This document shows positions 19,329 to 33,300 of a stretch of 64,000 nt of DNA, piece by piece (within the stretch, counting starts at the first letter, position 1; each line of letters begins with the position of its first letter). The notes beneath the pieces were generated by a model that made no database searches, had not been told where the DNA came from, and saw only the letters and a list, made by a program, of their open reading frames with translations. A program made the translations under genes and the position numbers. This DNA is from Rotaria socialis (Eukaryota; Rotifera; Eurotatoria; Philodinida; Philodinidae), in assembly GCA_905331475.1 (NCBI GenBank), contig CAJNYU010003810.1, positions 64,818 to 128,817 of the forward strand, read 5' to 3'.

Positions 19329-22300
19329 TTAAATGATACCAAATATCTTTTTCAATTCAATGATTAATTTCCAATCTTTTTCTTGCATTTCTTCACGAAA
19401 ATAAGCTTTAAGTATATCGATTGATTCTCGAGATACCTAAATGAAGCATATCTTCAACTCAAATTCAATATATCAATTCTATTCGCTTACTTTACTCATT
19501 AAAATATCATCTTTATCAAAATGTCGACCATACGCTTTTGGTGCTTCACCTGGCATTGATACAATTTTGATGCATACTTCCGAGCCTTTTCGTGCTATAT
19601 CTAATGGTTTACCATTCTTTTGAATACCATCAATACGACCAAGATTGATGCCCTTAATTTTATTTTGATTTTTCATTAAAAATTAGTCAACTAAATAAAT
19701 GTAATACATACATTGTTCGATGGAACACATATGGGCGTACCGTTTGTAATGAAACCATCTTCAACTAGTACACCACAAATAATCGGATCACGTGCATTAA
19801 ATATATATTGTGGCAAAATCTTCAATTTGCATGGAAACACAGCAAGATGTCGAAAATTCTCTTTATCATCGTTTTTCTTATTCTTTCGATAGGCAAGAAA
19901 CATATCGCATAAACGATATATTTCATCATTTTGAAATATTTTCACTCCTGAATAAATCACAAAAGAAAAACACACGTTTACTTAATTTTTTACGTCATAA
20001 AGAAAATCATGGTCAACATACCAATCTTATTAGCATATTCTTGAGCTTCTTTTTCAATTTGTACATCAAATGCTAGAATAGTTGCCATCCTACATAAACA
20101 AATGCGTTTAAACGAAATACAAAAAGAATTAGTATTCGCTTTTGTTGACTTACAATACATCTTTTTCAAGTTGAGCTGATGCACGCATAACATCTATCCG
20201 ATGGACAGGTCCAATGTTAATTCCAGAATACTAGAATAAAGATTCCATATTCTTTTTTTATTATATTAAATAAAATAAAAACAAATTACGGGAATATTCG
20301 ATGTTTTTAAAAGTTGAAGAAGACCTTCTAATGAACCTAATGTTGACGCTTGAACATAAACACCTTTGTCTTCTAATTGAATTGAATTGAGTGCTGTTTT
20401 AAGTATTATGCCAATTTCATTTTTATAAAAGTCGGTTTCATCTGTTTGTCGAGCAACAAATAATGGTAAACCAGCCATAGCCTTTTCTAAACCTCTAGCA
20501 ACAATTTTAATACCACGGGCTCCTTTTATTGTGTCCTCATTTTGATATTGATTCTAAATTATTATGCAAATCAAAATAATGATAGATCAATTATTCGAAA
20601 TGATTTACTGTAGTGCGTAGCTCTTGATTAGATGCAGGTATGAGTAGTCTACGAATTTGAGTGACTATCGGACCTTCTTGACCCGCAATAACAATTTTAT
20701 CACCAACAGATAAGCATCCGTTGACAAGAGCTATATCGATGGTCATACCGAAACCATCAATGGCTTTTACCTGTAATAAAGTCAAGAATAATATTTCATC
20801 CTTTTGATAGAGAGATGTGATTCAAATTTAAGTAGACAAGAAAAAGAAATATGTGAAAGAGCAACGTATTCATTATATCAATCAGGAAAAATCATGAATA
20901 TGAGATAAAAAGAAAAACAACTAACCTCCATAACAGTTGCTTGTAATTCATTGGTGTATGATATACGTCTTGACAACGTTGTTTGAGATTTTTCAATAAT
21001 CAATGCAATTAATGAGCCCATTCCATCACCAGAGCGTGCTGATGTTGGTACCATTGAATAATATTCATTTGGATCTGGATTTTCATAGTAAAGTGCTACA
21101 TTCAGATTCTTAAAAAGAAAAAATATTCATATATTGCATCGTAGAATTCTTTCTTTCAATGCTTCTTTACTTGTTCTGCAAATTGACAAATAATAGTCTT
21201 ATAACATTTTTCAAAATGATTTTGTGTTATTTGTTGTTGCTCTTGAAGAACAAGTTCAATACTTTTTTTGTTATTGCTTTTCCAGTCATATAATAGATCA
21301 ACCTAAAAGATGTTTATGAAAATTATTTATGCTCGTTTGTTTGAATAAACGATGAAAAAATTTGTCAAAATGACCATTTACTTTTGAATTCAAACAATAT
21401 ATACTTTCATAGGATGTCATGCCTCCAAGATATTGCTACAAAAATATATTACGTTAACAATATTCTGAAAAATGAACGATGTGTTTTGGTCTCTAAATTA
21501 ACTAGAGATACTATTTTCCGAAGTTTTTTAGTGAAAAATTTACGCAGACAAAAAGCCTTCCAGAAAACATTTTTACTATTCAAGTTTTCAGATCTTTTTT
21601 TAGGATTGTGACCGCAACTACGACCATTAAATCTGTTCGTGTATGTAACTGTGGTAGAAGACATGGTTTTATCATAATGTTGCATTAGGGTCAGAATAGT
21701 CACCAGATCTTAAATATGCACAGTCAATTGTTTTCTGCAAATCTTTTCTATTTAAATTTTCAAATCTACATCGTTCGCATAGTTTTTAACTCGTATGTCA
21801 TTTTTTCATAGGAAGTATTTTTTGTTCTGATGACTAATATACCTTGTTAAGAGCAATAATAAATGGTGTTTGTCGTTCAAGTAGTAAATGAATTGATTCA
21901 ATAGTTTGAGGTGCTACACCATGCATTATATCAACAACAAGAATAGCCAAATCACAAAGAGATGAACCGCGTGATCGTAAGCTTTTAAATATTTCATGTC
22001 CAGGTGTATCAATAATCAGAAGGCCGGGTACAATAAAATCACCTTCTCGAGATATCATTTCCCGACACATTTCAGTTCGTCTATAGATAGTTTCTGATGA
22101 AACATTAGTTGCACCGATTTGTTGAGTTATACCACCAGCTTCGTTTTCTTGAACGTGTGTTTGTCGTAAATTATCTAAAATGGTTGTTTTTCCAGCATCA
22201 ACATGACCCAAAACACAGATAACAGGTGCTCGGAGTACTTCAGTTGAGCGTTGATTTTCGCATAGTTCATGATGATGTTCAAGGCGACGGCGTAAACGTT

Positions 22301-23749
22301 CCAGAACTGATAAAGATTGATCAATTTCGTTCTCTGTTTTATCTATTGGTTTTATTTCCGAACTATGTGACTGCATCGCTAAATCTGTATTGCTTTGTAA
22401 TTGATGATCATTATTATTTTCTACATAACAAAAATATTTTTATGAATTATTCAAATCTAATTTAATTATGATTTCAATTAATTTTCGCCTTTTAAAAAAA
22501 TAAGAAAAATAAAATGAATACCTCGAGACGTTGCCAAACTCGATCGATTCTCATAAGAAATATTTGTATTGTCACAATTTTGTTCCCATTCATCCGTTGA
22601 TCTGTCGTTTTGCTAATATAAAGTTTCACAACTATATAAAATTTATTTCAACGCATAAAATCTTACTTCAACAACCAATGGTTTATCCTGTGATTCAATC
22701 AGTACTGCATCGGATTGCGTTGAAGTATTCGATACTAAGGAAAATTCAAAAACGAATCCAAAACATCAAAAATAAATTAATAGAAACTTACATATTTTAG
22801 TTTTTGTTGGTTGATTAGCATAGATTATTTTCTTTTTAACTGATTCACCATTATTTGATATTGTCGGCGGAGAAACTTCGTGTGCCAGTGTTTGAACACC
22901 AGCAGTTTCACTCTGAATCTGCGCAAGTTGCAATTTATCTCGTTGTTTTCTTGTTGGATTTACAGCCTTGTGTCTCAATTGAGCCGTCTTGTTTTCTGTG
23001 TGTTTCATTTTTTCCTGATTCTCTCTTTCGGAGCGCAATTTTTCTTGCTCTAATCGTTCGCGTTCTTCTTCTAAACGCTGCTTTTCTTTCGCTTTTTCTT
23101 CAGTTCTTTTTTCAGCTGCCTTTCGAACTTCTTGAGCTTCCATTATTAGTTTCAACTAAAAGATCAAATGCATTAATGATTAAACAATAGCTCAGATTTT
23201 ATCTACCATTTTAGCACTAGGACCATGCTTCTTTTTATTCGGTTGACTTGAAGATGTGCTCTTTTTATTACCAACAATAGATAGCTTATCTAAATCAATC
23301 AAAAGAAAATTGAAATTTTCCAAAGAAATATTTAATTTAACCTGTATGAGTCTCATTACTGTTCATAATCACGGCCGTTTCAGAAACAGATTGACTTTGC
23401 TAAAAGAAAAGCAAACTCTAGAAAAACGAAATATTCGAGAAATTGAATTATTACAGGTATCTTTTTATTTGGTTTTTTATCATTATTTTCGTTTTCTGTT
23501 ATTGATGAAATCAATGATATTTCATTCGATATTATGACAGGTTCATCATTGTTATGAGTTTCAATCTTTGAGTTTGAATTATCAGAAACTATAATGAATT
23601 GAGACCTGATGTTGTTTTCCTGATCATCATCAATATTGATATCAGTAGCAACATCTGTTGCTCTAAATTAAGAGAATTAGCAAAATAAAAATGTTTAAGT
23701 ATATCTATTTTTACTTGGATACGGATTGTTTTGCTTGTTCTTTGGACAT
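19329..23749 (-). CDS. eIF5B: eukaryotic translation initiation factor 5B
   Basis: Complete 958-residue GTPase from 17 exons: 23715-23749, 23455-23662, 23342-23399, 23207-23289, 22792-23155, 22667-22734, 22522-22612, 21843-22420, 21171-21302, 20926-21108, 20609-20770, 20290-20553, 20154-20230, 20022-20089, 19712-19947, 19491-19652, 19329-19436. It catalyses ribosomal subunit joining in translation initiation. The N-terminus is acidic, then Lys/Glu-rich and coiled-coil. The G domain has GHVDAGKT (374-381), [15 protein letters not shown] (440-444), NKVD and TSARSGDG. Later phrases [44 protein letters not shown] and [12 protein letters not shown] match eIF5B domains II-IV rather than mitochondrial IF2. 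It is shorter than human eIF5B (1220), all of the difference being in the disordered N-terminus. Intron 8 (21303-21842, 540 bp) is the only long intron. Confidence 0.96.
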
Positions 23750-24656
23750 TGGTAAGTAGCATGTGAGTATACTTTAATTTCAATAAAAAGTCGTACATAC
23801 TACAACAAAAAATTGTAAGATAAACTTATAGCTTAAGAAACTGAATATATATATATGCAGGTAACGAAGAAAATTTCGTAAGTTTTTTCCTTCTGCGTGA
23901 ATGCTCGAATATGAGTCATGCGAACAAATATTTCAAAATTACAAGGATTTTTTATATTATCATTATATTTTTGTTAGCATCGAATGCGTCAAGTCGTTTA
24001 GGGAATCGAGTTTAGTTGCTTTTATTTAAGATGGCTGCCTATACAAATTTTTGTAAACAAATGGTTAATTTTTAGTTGTTTAGGTGTCGTTAAAATCTTC
24101 TCTACTAGATATACGAGTCCATGATTCAAGTCGGCCAATTGCTTTTGAGATCTGTTTAGATTGAGAAAAATTGCTATAAGATCATAGGAATGTCAAGAGT
24201 ACACATACGAGATTCATAGCAGAGACGTGTATCACGCCTGGAAAATGAGATATGGACAGTGGTGATACTCGTCAACGTCCCGATTCTAAATTCCGCACCT
24301 GTGTAAGTAATACGCATCTCTAATGTACACGTATAGTCGTTATTCATTGATGCAAAGACAACAACATGTATTGATATAAATCTTAAAAGTATCATTAAGT
24401 TGTATTATTTATTTAGAAACATGCATCCTGCAGACATTCTTCTGGAAAATTTAAAAACAAAGGCAAAAAATACGTCACATGTATAGAACAACAAAAAAAA
24501 CTAAGCGTGACAAAGAATACTCAATTTGATCAGTATGCACTAATTAGGCAAGTTCTGATTGTTAGACGCTTTGTGTTACGTTTCTTTCCGATCTATCACC
24601 AGATCCATGAATATGCTTGAAGTATAATCATATATGATTTTCACCATATGTACGTT
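23750..24656. other. intergenic, eIF5B 5' / P4-ATPase 3'
   Basis: Both neighbours read leftward, so this holds the eIF5B promoter and the flippase 3' end. There is a short (TA)n near 23850 and no exon-like frame. Confidence 0.4.
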
Positions 24657-27600
24657 TTAGTCAAATGAGTTTCGTAGTGTATTATAAACACATTTAACTG
24701 TAAAACGTGGCAGTAAAGCAACAATAATAATAAAAATATTTGCGAACCAAAATCGAGCTTGTGCAAAAGTTCTGTATGATACTTGATATGGACTTTCATA
24801 TGGAATACACGCAACACATACAGCATCAAATATAAGCGTAAAAACAAGAAAAATAATAAAACTTAACATTGAAGAGGCCAAGACTGACCAATCGATGCGT
24901 CTTGTTTGAATTAGAACATGTAATAAAGAAACTACAACCATACTGAATACGAGTGAAAAGCCAAATGATAATCGATCAATATCTGATTGATGTCGATAAG
25001 AATAATGGCTTATGAAGAAAATAATAGAACTCTGCCAAACGGCATCGAAAAAATTCACCCAGAAAGACGATAATTGATATGGTTTCCCTTGCAGTGTATA
25101 TTGATAAAGTTTAGGTTCACTTAAAGCTCGTTCAGCTGATATATGTTCATCAAATAGAGCAGCAGCGCACTAAAAATAAACCTTGAAATTTATTGATCGA
25201 TTTAAAAAAAAGTCTTACCTGAGGAAGCACAGTAAATAAACTTGTGTAGAGAATGAGATCTAGATAAATATTCTTTTTAAATAAACTTTCTTCAAATATG
25301 AATTAAAATAATCTTTGAAAAAGTCCTATTAGTGATCTATCTAGAACTTTTGAATACCTAACTTCTTTTGAAAGAAAATAACTACTCAGTTGTAAAAGAT
25401 TATTACATAGCTACTTGCATAAGATAATGCAAACGAATGAAAATGGTTTCTTTCTTTAGACAATTAAAGCACTTCAGTCAATAATAGATCTTTGTTTTTT
25501 TGATAGATTTCTAAAATAAGATCTTTATCTAGTATTGAAGTATAAATGTAGAAAATCTGAATCCCATCTACTATCCCTACAGACTATACCAAACAGCTTC
25601 GTAACACTCGTACTTTTATTTCGATACTACACAGATAGTGGTATCGGTTAAAGACTGTGTTTAAGTTAAATCTTTATTGCCATGCTAAACAATCAAATCA
25701 TAAATGTGCCCAACGTTTTATAGAACTTTTACAAAATTATTGTTCGAGGTTCTCATGAAAACTTTACAAAAACACCAGTTTTTAATTGAACTGATTCATT
25801 CTCTAATTTCTACGATCTTGAAATCTACATAACAGCATAGTCACTTTAGTTATTTGAGAATAAGAACATGAAAGACATCGATAGTTTTACATTTCACGAA
25901 TTTCTGAAAGCTCTATCAGAGCAAAGCTAGTACAACAAACTGAAAGGCTCGTCTTAACGATGATTTATAGAGGATCATGATATAACAGTTAAAGATGTAA
26001 TGAAATAATCATAGTGAAAAACGAGGGATTCATATCTAAAAGAAAAATCTTTTGTATTGTTTCTCTCAATCTTAATAGAATCTATTCAAAAACCGAGTAG
26101 AACTCATGTGAATAGCGATTCTTCATTTAGTTGCATTTCACTGTAAACCGTAGTTAGTTTTAAAAACAACTTACAAAATGAATGAAGAGAAACAGCACCG
26201 GAGAATCCATTGAAAATTTGGTGATAAAAAATCACGAAGACATATTGACAATTATGCATAAATGTGTATAGAATTAATTCACTTGTGCGTGTAAAACACC
26301 AAGCACCATGAACAAGTAATAGATAAAGAAGGCATTCAAAACGATCAACAGCAAAATCGCCAGCAGAAACTGCTTGTGATCCTTCACGGCCATAAACAGC
26401 TACACCACAATGAGACTCACGGATCATTCCAACATCATTGGCACCGTCACCGATTGCTAATATACGTTCTTTGAATACTGACTTAGCAAGTGTAACAAGT
26501 TCACGTTTTTGTGTTGGTGAAACTCGACAAAAAATAACTGATTGACATTGACCAGCAACTCGAATAAATTGTTCGGGTCTATGTCGCAGGATGCAACCTT
26601 ATTAAATTTGAACAAAAAAACAAACAAACATGACTGAATAACAATTAAATATTTTTGAAAATTTTTACCTAAATCATCACCTGTCACTACTAGACATACA
26701 GGTAGTGTTTGTGCAGCAATAACTTCACTCATTCGAGTAATTGTCTCACTAGTACGTATTTCATCAATTATGTATTGAGATTGAGTACCTAAATATAAAA
26801 TCATCCGCATTTCAAATCACTCAAACACAATTTAAATGCACCTAATCGTTGTTCTGTTTCTATTAATTGTGAACCATAATAGATCATATGAGTATATTGA
26901 TTTAATTGTTGTTTCGTCGTTTCAGAAAAATCCCATGTTGCCATTGTTGCTGCAATGCTCTATAAAGAATCAAATCGAATTAAATAACTAAATGAATCGA
27001 TTTGAAATTTACTTGAGATACTGGATTACTATCAACAGTCGATGTTTGTGGCATATTAACTAATGATGCGGCTTGTGCTGTGCTCAATGCTGTTGCTTGT
27101 TTATCACCAGTTAAAAGCCAAATTTTAATTCCAGCACATCGTAGTGTTGCAATAGCTTTTGGTACTCCTTCTTGCAGTTTATCTTCTACAGCTGTTAATC
27201 CTGCTAATATTAAGTCGACTTCAATAGCTGATGCTGCTGCTGCAACTGCTTCTTCACGATTATCCAATGCATTGGCAGCAGTTTGATATCGTTGAAACCA
27301 ATTTTGAAAGTCCTCTAGTTCTATTTCTCTAAAGGCAACCAGTAAAGAACGAAAGCCTTGCTCAGCGAACCCTATACTATGTTGTTCAGTTGTCATTTTC
27401 ACATACATTTCGTTATATTCACTTAAATTTGGCCATATAGATGTTTCAGCTCCTTTGATATACAAATATATTTTATTGTTAGTACGAACAATAATTGACA
27501 TTCGTTTTCGACTTGAATCAAAAGGTAATAAACATAAAATTTCATATTCAACATCTTCTTTTCGTGTATCAGTTGAATCAATATACCGAACAACAACAGT

Positions 27601-30355
27601 TTGAGCAGAACGTGATATCATTCGAACACCAAAATCTGATGCTGCTTGACAAAGTACAAGATCATCAGCATTATCTCCTTCGTATTTTGGGCTATAATCA
27701 AGATTGTGTATCAAATCTGGATGTTCATCAACAATAAATGATGTATTACAGATTGCAAGTGTTGTTAGAAAATGATAAGTTAATGCGTCATGCTTCTCTG
27801 GCAATTCAGAACTAAAAATGAAAAACAGAAATCAATATTTGAATTCATACCTAATTGAAATAATTCATTTTCTCCATCACTAAAAGTTCTGTTTTTTTTA
27901 AATAATAAAATGTACTAGTAGAAAACTAACATAAGGTTAAACTTCTTTTTTGTTTGATTACTTAAAGTGGTTATTGAAGTATCTGAAATTCTTAGATACC
28001 ATCTGTAGTTTTGTGAAACTAAGAAAAACAAATGATTCATTTATATAGTAGTTCTTTCTAGATGAATAGTACGGAGTATAATTTTTATTCAAAACAGAGA
28101 ATACTTTGAAATGACTAGAAATAAATAGTTGAGTGTTGAGAAAGTTTTCAGAACACAAAAGCCATGTGAAAAAAACTTTAATTAGAGGGAAATAGCTGAG
28201 AACATCAAATACTTAAGAGAAATATGATAACACAAATCATACCGATTTGAATATTGTAAACCACCAATAGATACTGTTTTGAAGATAAGTTCATTCTGTG
28301 TTAATGTACCAGTTTTATCAGAAAAAATATAGCCGATTTGACCAAGATCTTCATTAATTGTAAAAGTTCGACAACTAATTGGGTGTCCATGTTTTAAATG
28401 TTTATCTTGTCCTATTTTATACATCTGTAGAACACGTACGATATCTAATGAAACATATAATGCTATAGGAACCATCACTTGAAATAATATTACAAAACGT
28501 ATAGCCGATACAAAAAAGTGACCAGTATAATTCTTCAATGGGTCATTCACTATGAATGGTACAAAAATCCATTGTTGACCAAATGAACGTTCCCAATTTA
28601 ATGACAGACCAGCGCCAAGTAAACATAAAAATGCTAAAACCACACTTGAAAACAATACATCACGATTAACATATCGCTCGATACGCGAATGTTTACACGA
28701 CGTTTTTTTTGATGCTCTAATCACTTTTGTTTGATTACCTAAAGTATCGGCATCAAAAAGAATAATAATAATAATAATAATACAATTAATATGAATTTAT
28801 TTACCAGCGTATACAACAATACCATCGACATATTCAGTTATTCGAAGCACACATCCTCGTAAGAGAACATTATTATTATCACATGAATAAGTATCGGTTC
28901 CTGAAGCTAATGTTATTCTACCATGAAACTGATAGATATCTTCATTTGGTGGATCACATTGTAATTCGAAACTTGTTTCTTCGGGTTTAGAAATGTTTAA
29001 GAAACAAGATGCAATACTTTTTTGTTTCAAATTTGTTTCACCATCAATAGCAGCCGTATCCAAATAACAAGTACTTTCACATGATGTCGAAGAAATTAGA
29101 ACAATATCAGCTGGTACTGCTTGATCAGCACGTACTCGAATAATATTTCCAACCGACACATCTTGCCATTGGCATTGGACAAAAGTTCGCGATGTTCTAT
29201 AGATGATAACAAAAAACAAAAACGTAAATATCGATTGCAAGATCTGTGTATCATTTAAAGTTTAGAATACTATTAATGAACGTCAGGAAAAAACGAATAT
29301 GTAATCAATATTATCTTCTGACAATATTCATCCGAGGTCTTTGAATAAATCTATTTTAAGCAAGATCTTGTTGGAACATGACAATCTCTTCTAACAGCGT
29401 GTACACATCGTCTTTTCCCGTTGATCTAGGCTATTTGTGTGTATGTATCTAGAAGTCATAATATTAATTGAATCAACGTTAAACACTATTATTGGTGAAA
29501 GATCATGAATTTTTATGTATACTTGGGTGGGATGATTATAGAAAGTATTTGAAAATTTACAACAAAAGACCAAAGTGTGCTGAAACTACAAAAATTATTT
29601 AAGGCAATAGTATTGATTAGAAATTTTCCATTGTAACTAACAAAATTTGATTGAAAAACTTCATAAATCGATATATAATCTAACTGAAAGACTCAAATTT
29701 AAAAAAAAAACATGTATCCATATATAGGTGAAAATAAACAATAAACTGTTCGAACTACTAGTACGAACAATCGAACTTCATAGAAAAATCCTATCTTCTA
29801 TTTAATTAAAAGGAAGTGTTGTTTTCTAATTTACAGTGAACTCACTTATCGTAGACTTCAGTTAGTTGTTTATTAATATGTACATCACTACGCCAGCGCT
29901 TTAAATCTTCAACAAGATCTTTTACAGCAGTTATAACCAAAATAACTGTCAAAGGTAAAAATGCAACCTAAAAAGAATACAGTTTTACAATGAATTCAAA
30001 GTATTTCATTTACAGTTTTTGCAATTGCATTTATCACTGGTATCCAATTGAGAACAATTAATATAGCAAAATAAATATTTGCTACACGATGAAATTGTTC
30101 AAAGAGATTCTTTGGTATAAATGTTAGAATATTATAACGTGTTGTTCGAATACGATTTGACAGTTTCTTGTTTTTTGTGCGATTTTTTATCTTAATCCAT
30201 AAAGATGATTCGATATGAATCGAAGGATCATAATTAACATGATAGTTGTTAGTGTCTTCTTGAACTGGCTGTGAATCGATTGATTTTAATTCAGTGTCAC
30301 TTTTAGAACTATTTAATGATCGATGAAATGATGGTACGACAACAAAATTACCCAT
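24657..30355 (-). CDS. P4-type phospholipid flippase (ATP10-like)
   Basis: Complete 1121-residue P4-ATPase from 10 exons: 30014-30355, 29846-29967, 28805-29196, 28243-28738, 27013-27811, 26842-26959, 26669-26788, 26175-26597, 25219-25259, 24657-25169. It moves phospholipids from the outer to the inner membrane leaflet, usually with a CDC50 partner. Landmarks: [20 protein letters not shown] before TM1, DGETNLK in the actuator loop, VPIALY in TM4 (PISL position), phosphorylation motif DKTGTLT (D426), KGAE in the nucleotide domain, LTGDK, GDGANDV, then C-terminal TM segments ending soon after the last one. The N-terminal and actuator sequences resemble class 5 (ATP10) most. Unusually, only about 45 residues separate DKTGT from the LAICNT segment, whereas ATP10 proteins carry long inserts there. 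Introns 2 (649 bp), 4 (431 bp) and 8 (915 bp) are long. Confidence 0.93.
25260..26174 (-). other. long P4-ATPase intron 8
   Basis: 915 bp between the TM7 and TM8 coding exons. No repeats with clear ends and no open frame. Confidence 0.35.
28761..28782. repeat. (AAT)n microsatellite
   Basis: Seven AAT units in P4-ATPase intron 3. A similar (ATT)n run lies at about 9001-9019 in rab8 intron 4. Confidence 0.85.
29197..29845 (-). other. long P4-ATPase intron 2
   Basis: 649 bp; nothing recognised. Confidence 0.35.
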
Positions 30356-33300
30356 ATAGAATAATTATATATGTTCAAATAAACGATAAATGTTTTCTAC
30401 GGAATATACAAACGACTCAATGGCTCATATTAATGCTGTTATGAATCATCAAATTAATTATGCACTGCCTTCATACAGCTAGAAAACCTAAAACGAAAAG
30501 TCAAACAAGTAATTGTACTCATATTAAAAATAAATCATATCAACTAGTTTTCTGTTCCGCATCGCCAGTAATGCTTACGTAAGGTGTTTTTTTTCCTACT
30601 ATTCTGTTTATACTAGTTTGATTTGAAATGAATTGTATCGTAACAATTATTATGACGTAACTTAAATACTTCTTTTTTGTGTAAAATTTAAAATAAAAAA
30701 AAATATATAGCAACAAAAACAGATGTGTTTTTTGGACGATTGCATCAAATTAATATTTTCTAGAAATGTCTCACAATATAACCTGTCGTCAATGATATAT
30801 ATATTTATGAAGAATGATGTTTTGCAAATATTCACCTGTGGAGGATACTCTTTTTCTCCTGTATTCTGCACTTCTCTTTTTTTCTGACTATCAACGCAGT
30901 TAAGGCCCATATAAAAAAACGCAGATTATTTCTTTTTCTTTTTCTACTTCTTTCTATTATTAATTATGCACACATGATATAAAAAATAAGTTAAACAAAG
31001 AGTGCATTCGTAACCAATAATCTATTGAAATTTTCGTTCTAACTACGTAAACATATCGATGACTTGTGAGCACGATGCAAATCTACATTTAAATGTCAGA
31101 CGACATTTACGTGTTATGATAGCAAGAAAAGAAATGTTTTTCACGATTCGCATATCAGTAATAATTATTTTTTTTATCATTGACTGTTAAGTGATCCCAT
31201 TTAGAGCGTTTTAATGTCATAAAAAAAACTCTTTCATTTTTATTTATATTTCAACAAATCTGAATTAGTAGAAAAAATTCTGTTCGACGTTCACAATCTT
31301 GTAGTATACGAATATATTCCCGTTAATTTCAAATAGATACTACAAATTGTATATCCAAATTAAATATAATGATATTTTTTCTGTTCATAAGTACAACCAT
31401 CGACTAAACTTCGGGATTATTGGATGATATTCTTTCTTCATTTTCACATACATTCCATCCTATTTTGAATTTGATGACTACGAGATATCGACAGAAGTAG
31501 ATACAAAAACGTTAGCTCAAATAAAATCTTCATGACAGTTCGTTCAAACTCAAACATTCATATTCATTGTCAAGAAATGATAATAAGATGTAAACATTGA
31601 AAAGAACGACAAAAGGTTATATTAAGTATTGCATAAAGCAAAAAAAACAATAAAATACAGAAACAGAAAATAATGACGAGTTATGTGAAACTTAATGCAT
31701 TTGAAATTAAATTCAAATTTGCCTCTTGACTTGGCCTCACGAAGGAAAATATGAACACATAAATTTGATAAATGACTAGAAAAGAAAAGACATTGAAAAA
31801 AAAACGAGTCCTTAATTGAAATACTTTTTATATTTTACGTTAAGTAATAGAATTAATGAAATAAACGTTGCGGAACAGTTGAGATACTTTAGAAAATGTG
31901 ATGAAAATATTGAAAATTTTTAAGATGCTAATAACGGTTCACGATAAAAGAAAAATTCGAGTCAAATTTTTCAAAAAAAGGACGTCTTTTTTTTTTAACT
32001 TACTTCTATTAGAAAGAATTTCGTTTCAATTGTTTGATGAATTCGTTATTGCATCTATGCATGATTCAATGAATCTACTTAAACCTTCATCGTACGAATT
32101 CAAACCAATTTGATGTAGGTGTGGTCATTGAAATCGTAGTATTAGAAAAAAAGACGTAATAATCCTTCTTTGATCTAGTGTAGATGACACTGATAATCTG
32201 TCTTTTTTCAAGCAGTTATTTCTAACAGATACTGAACTGATATATTAGTACAATGTAGACTATAGAATAGTTTTGATAATTCATTGAATGGTCCGGCTCA
32301 GCATTCAATTTTAGCTTCGAATTGAGACATCCACATCTTTTTTATCGCATCCTCGATTTCTAAGTTTCTAATCAGTCAAATATTTGATGCTTAGTTTCGA
32401 ATTGTTGAGGCGATAGTTTCCCCGAAAGGAATTGAAATGTAATGAAAATGATTTTGTCAAATACTTGTTTAATTGTCAACGTCTATCAAAAAACTGACAA
32501 CACTAGATTTGGATACGTAAATTACGATAAATATTCAGCAAACAACTAAACTACCGATGAATTATTAGGTCTCGATGGAAATCAACTCTTCAATTCATAA
32601 AAGGATCATACTTTGAAGATTGTAATTTTAGCAAAACTATCATTCAAGAGAAATATTTTTCGTACGTCTCTAACTGAAGAAAAGAGCACCCAGAAGTATC
32701 CAGTATCATATAGTATAAAGTCAACTGTTGAAAATTCATTTTCAGCTCTTATTTATGATAAGTTCATACTAAATATTAGTTAAAACAATAATGACCTTGA
32801 TCAAATATACGCAAATCTCAAGTATAAATCATTCTAGTAAGGTAATTGAATTTAAAAGGTTAGTTCGTCATCATTTTTTGAGCTAAGCTACAAGAGATCG
32901 AAATTATACTTACCATTCAAACTTTTTCGCTCGCTAGGCTTACTTCTACTGAAGTACTCCAAATTATTGTTTCTAAATGTTGTTTGTTTTGTATGGCTGG
33001 GCCTTCAATAGGGTTTGCGTGGTTGTAATGCGCCTGAGGAATAAGTAGACTTTTTTCCGACCGATTTCCCCTTGTTAAGTATTAGAAATTTTCATACATA
33101 TTGCGGGAACCGAACGCGTTCGAGGAATCGAAAGTAGGGTCTGAAAAAAGTACAATGATTTTATACTCGAAATCAAATAATTTCCTAGATACTTCAAACT
33201 GGTGAAGAACGAACAAAAAAAGATATGATCCATATTGTCGGTTACTCCTCGCATCCATCGTATGATGTTTCTAAGTCTGGTTCGATATAATTTAGACGTG

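Noticed and set aside
21303..21842. Possible MITE in eIF5B intron 8 (similar TTTCATAGGA words near both ends)
   Set aside because: The words are direct or too short, and no inverted ends or target duplication could be defined.
26457..26810. Minus frame reading through into [16 protein letters not shown] plus an apparent hydrophobic tail
   Set aside because: The first part is the P4-ATPase exon 26669-26788; the tail is intron read-through.
27958..28158. Minus 66-codon frame in P4-ATPase intron 4 as a candidate missing exon
   Set aside because: No flanking acceptor/donor pair preserving phase and no resemblance to P4-ATPase sequence.
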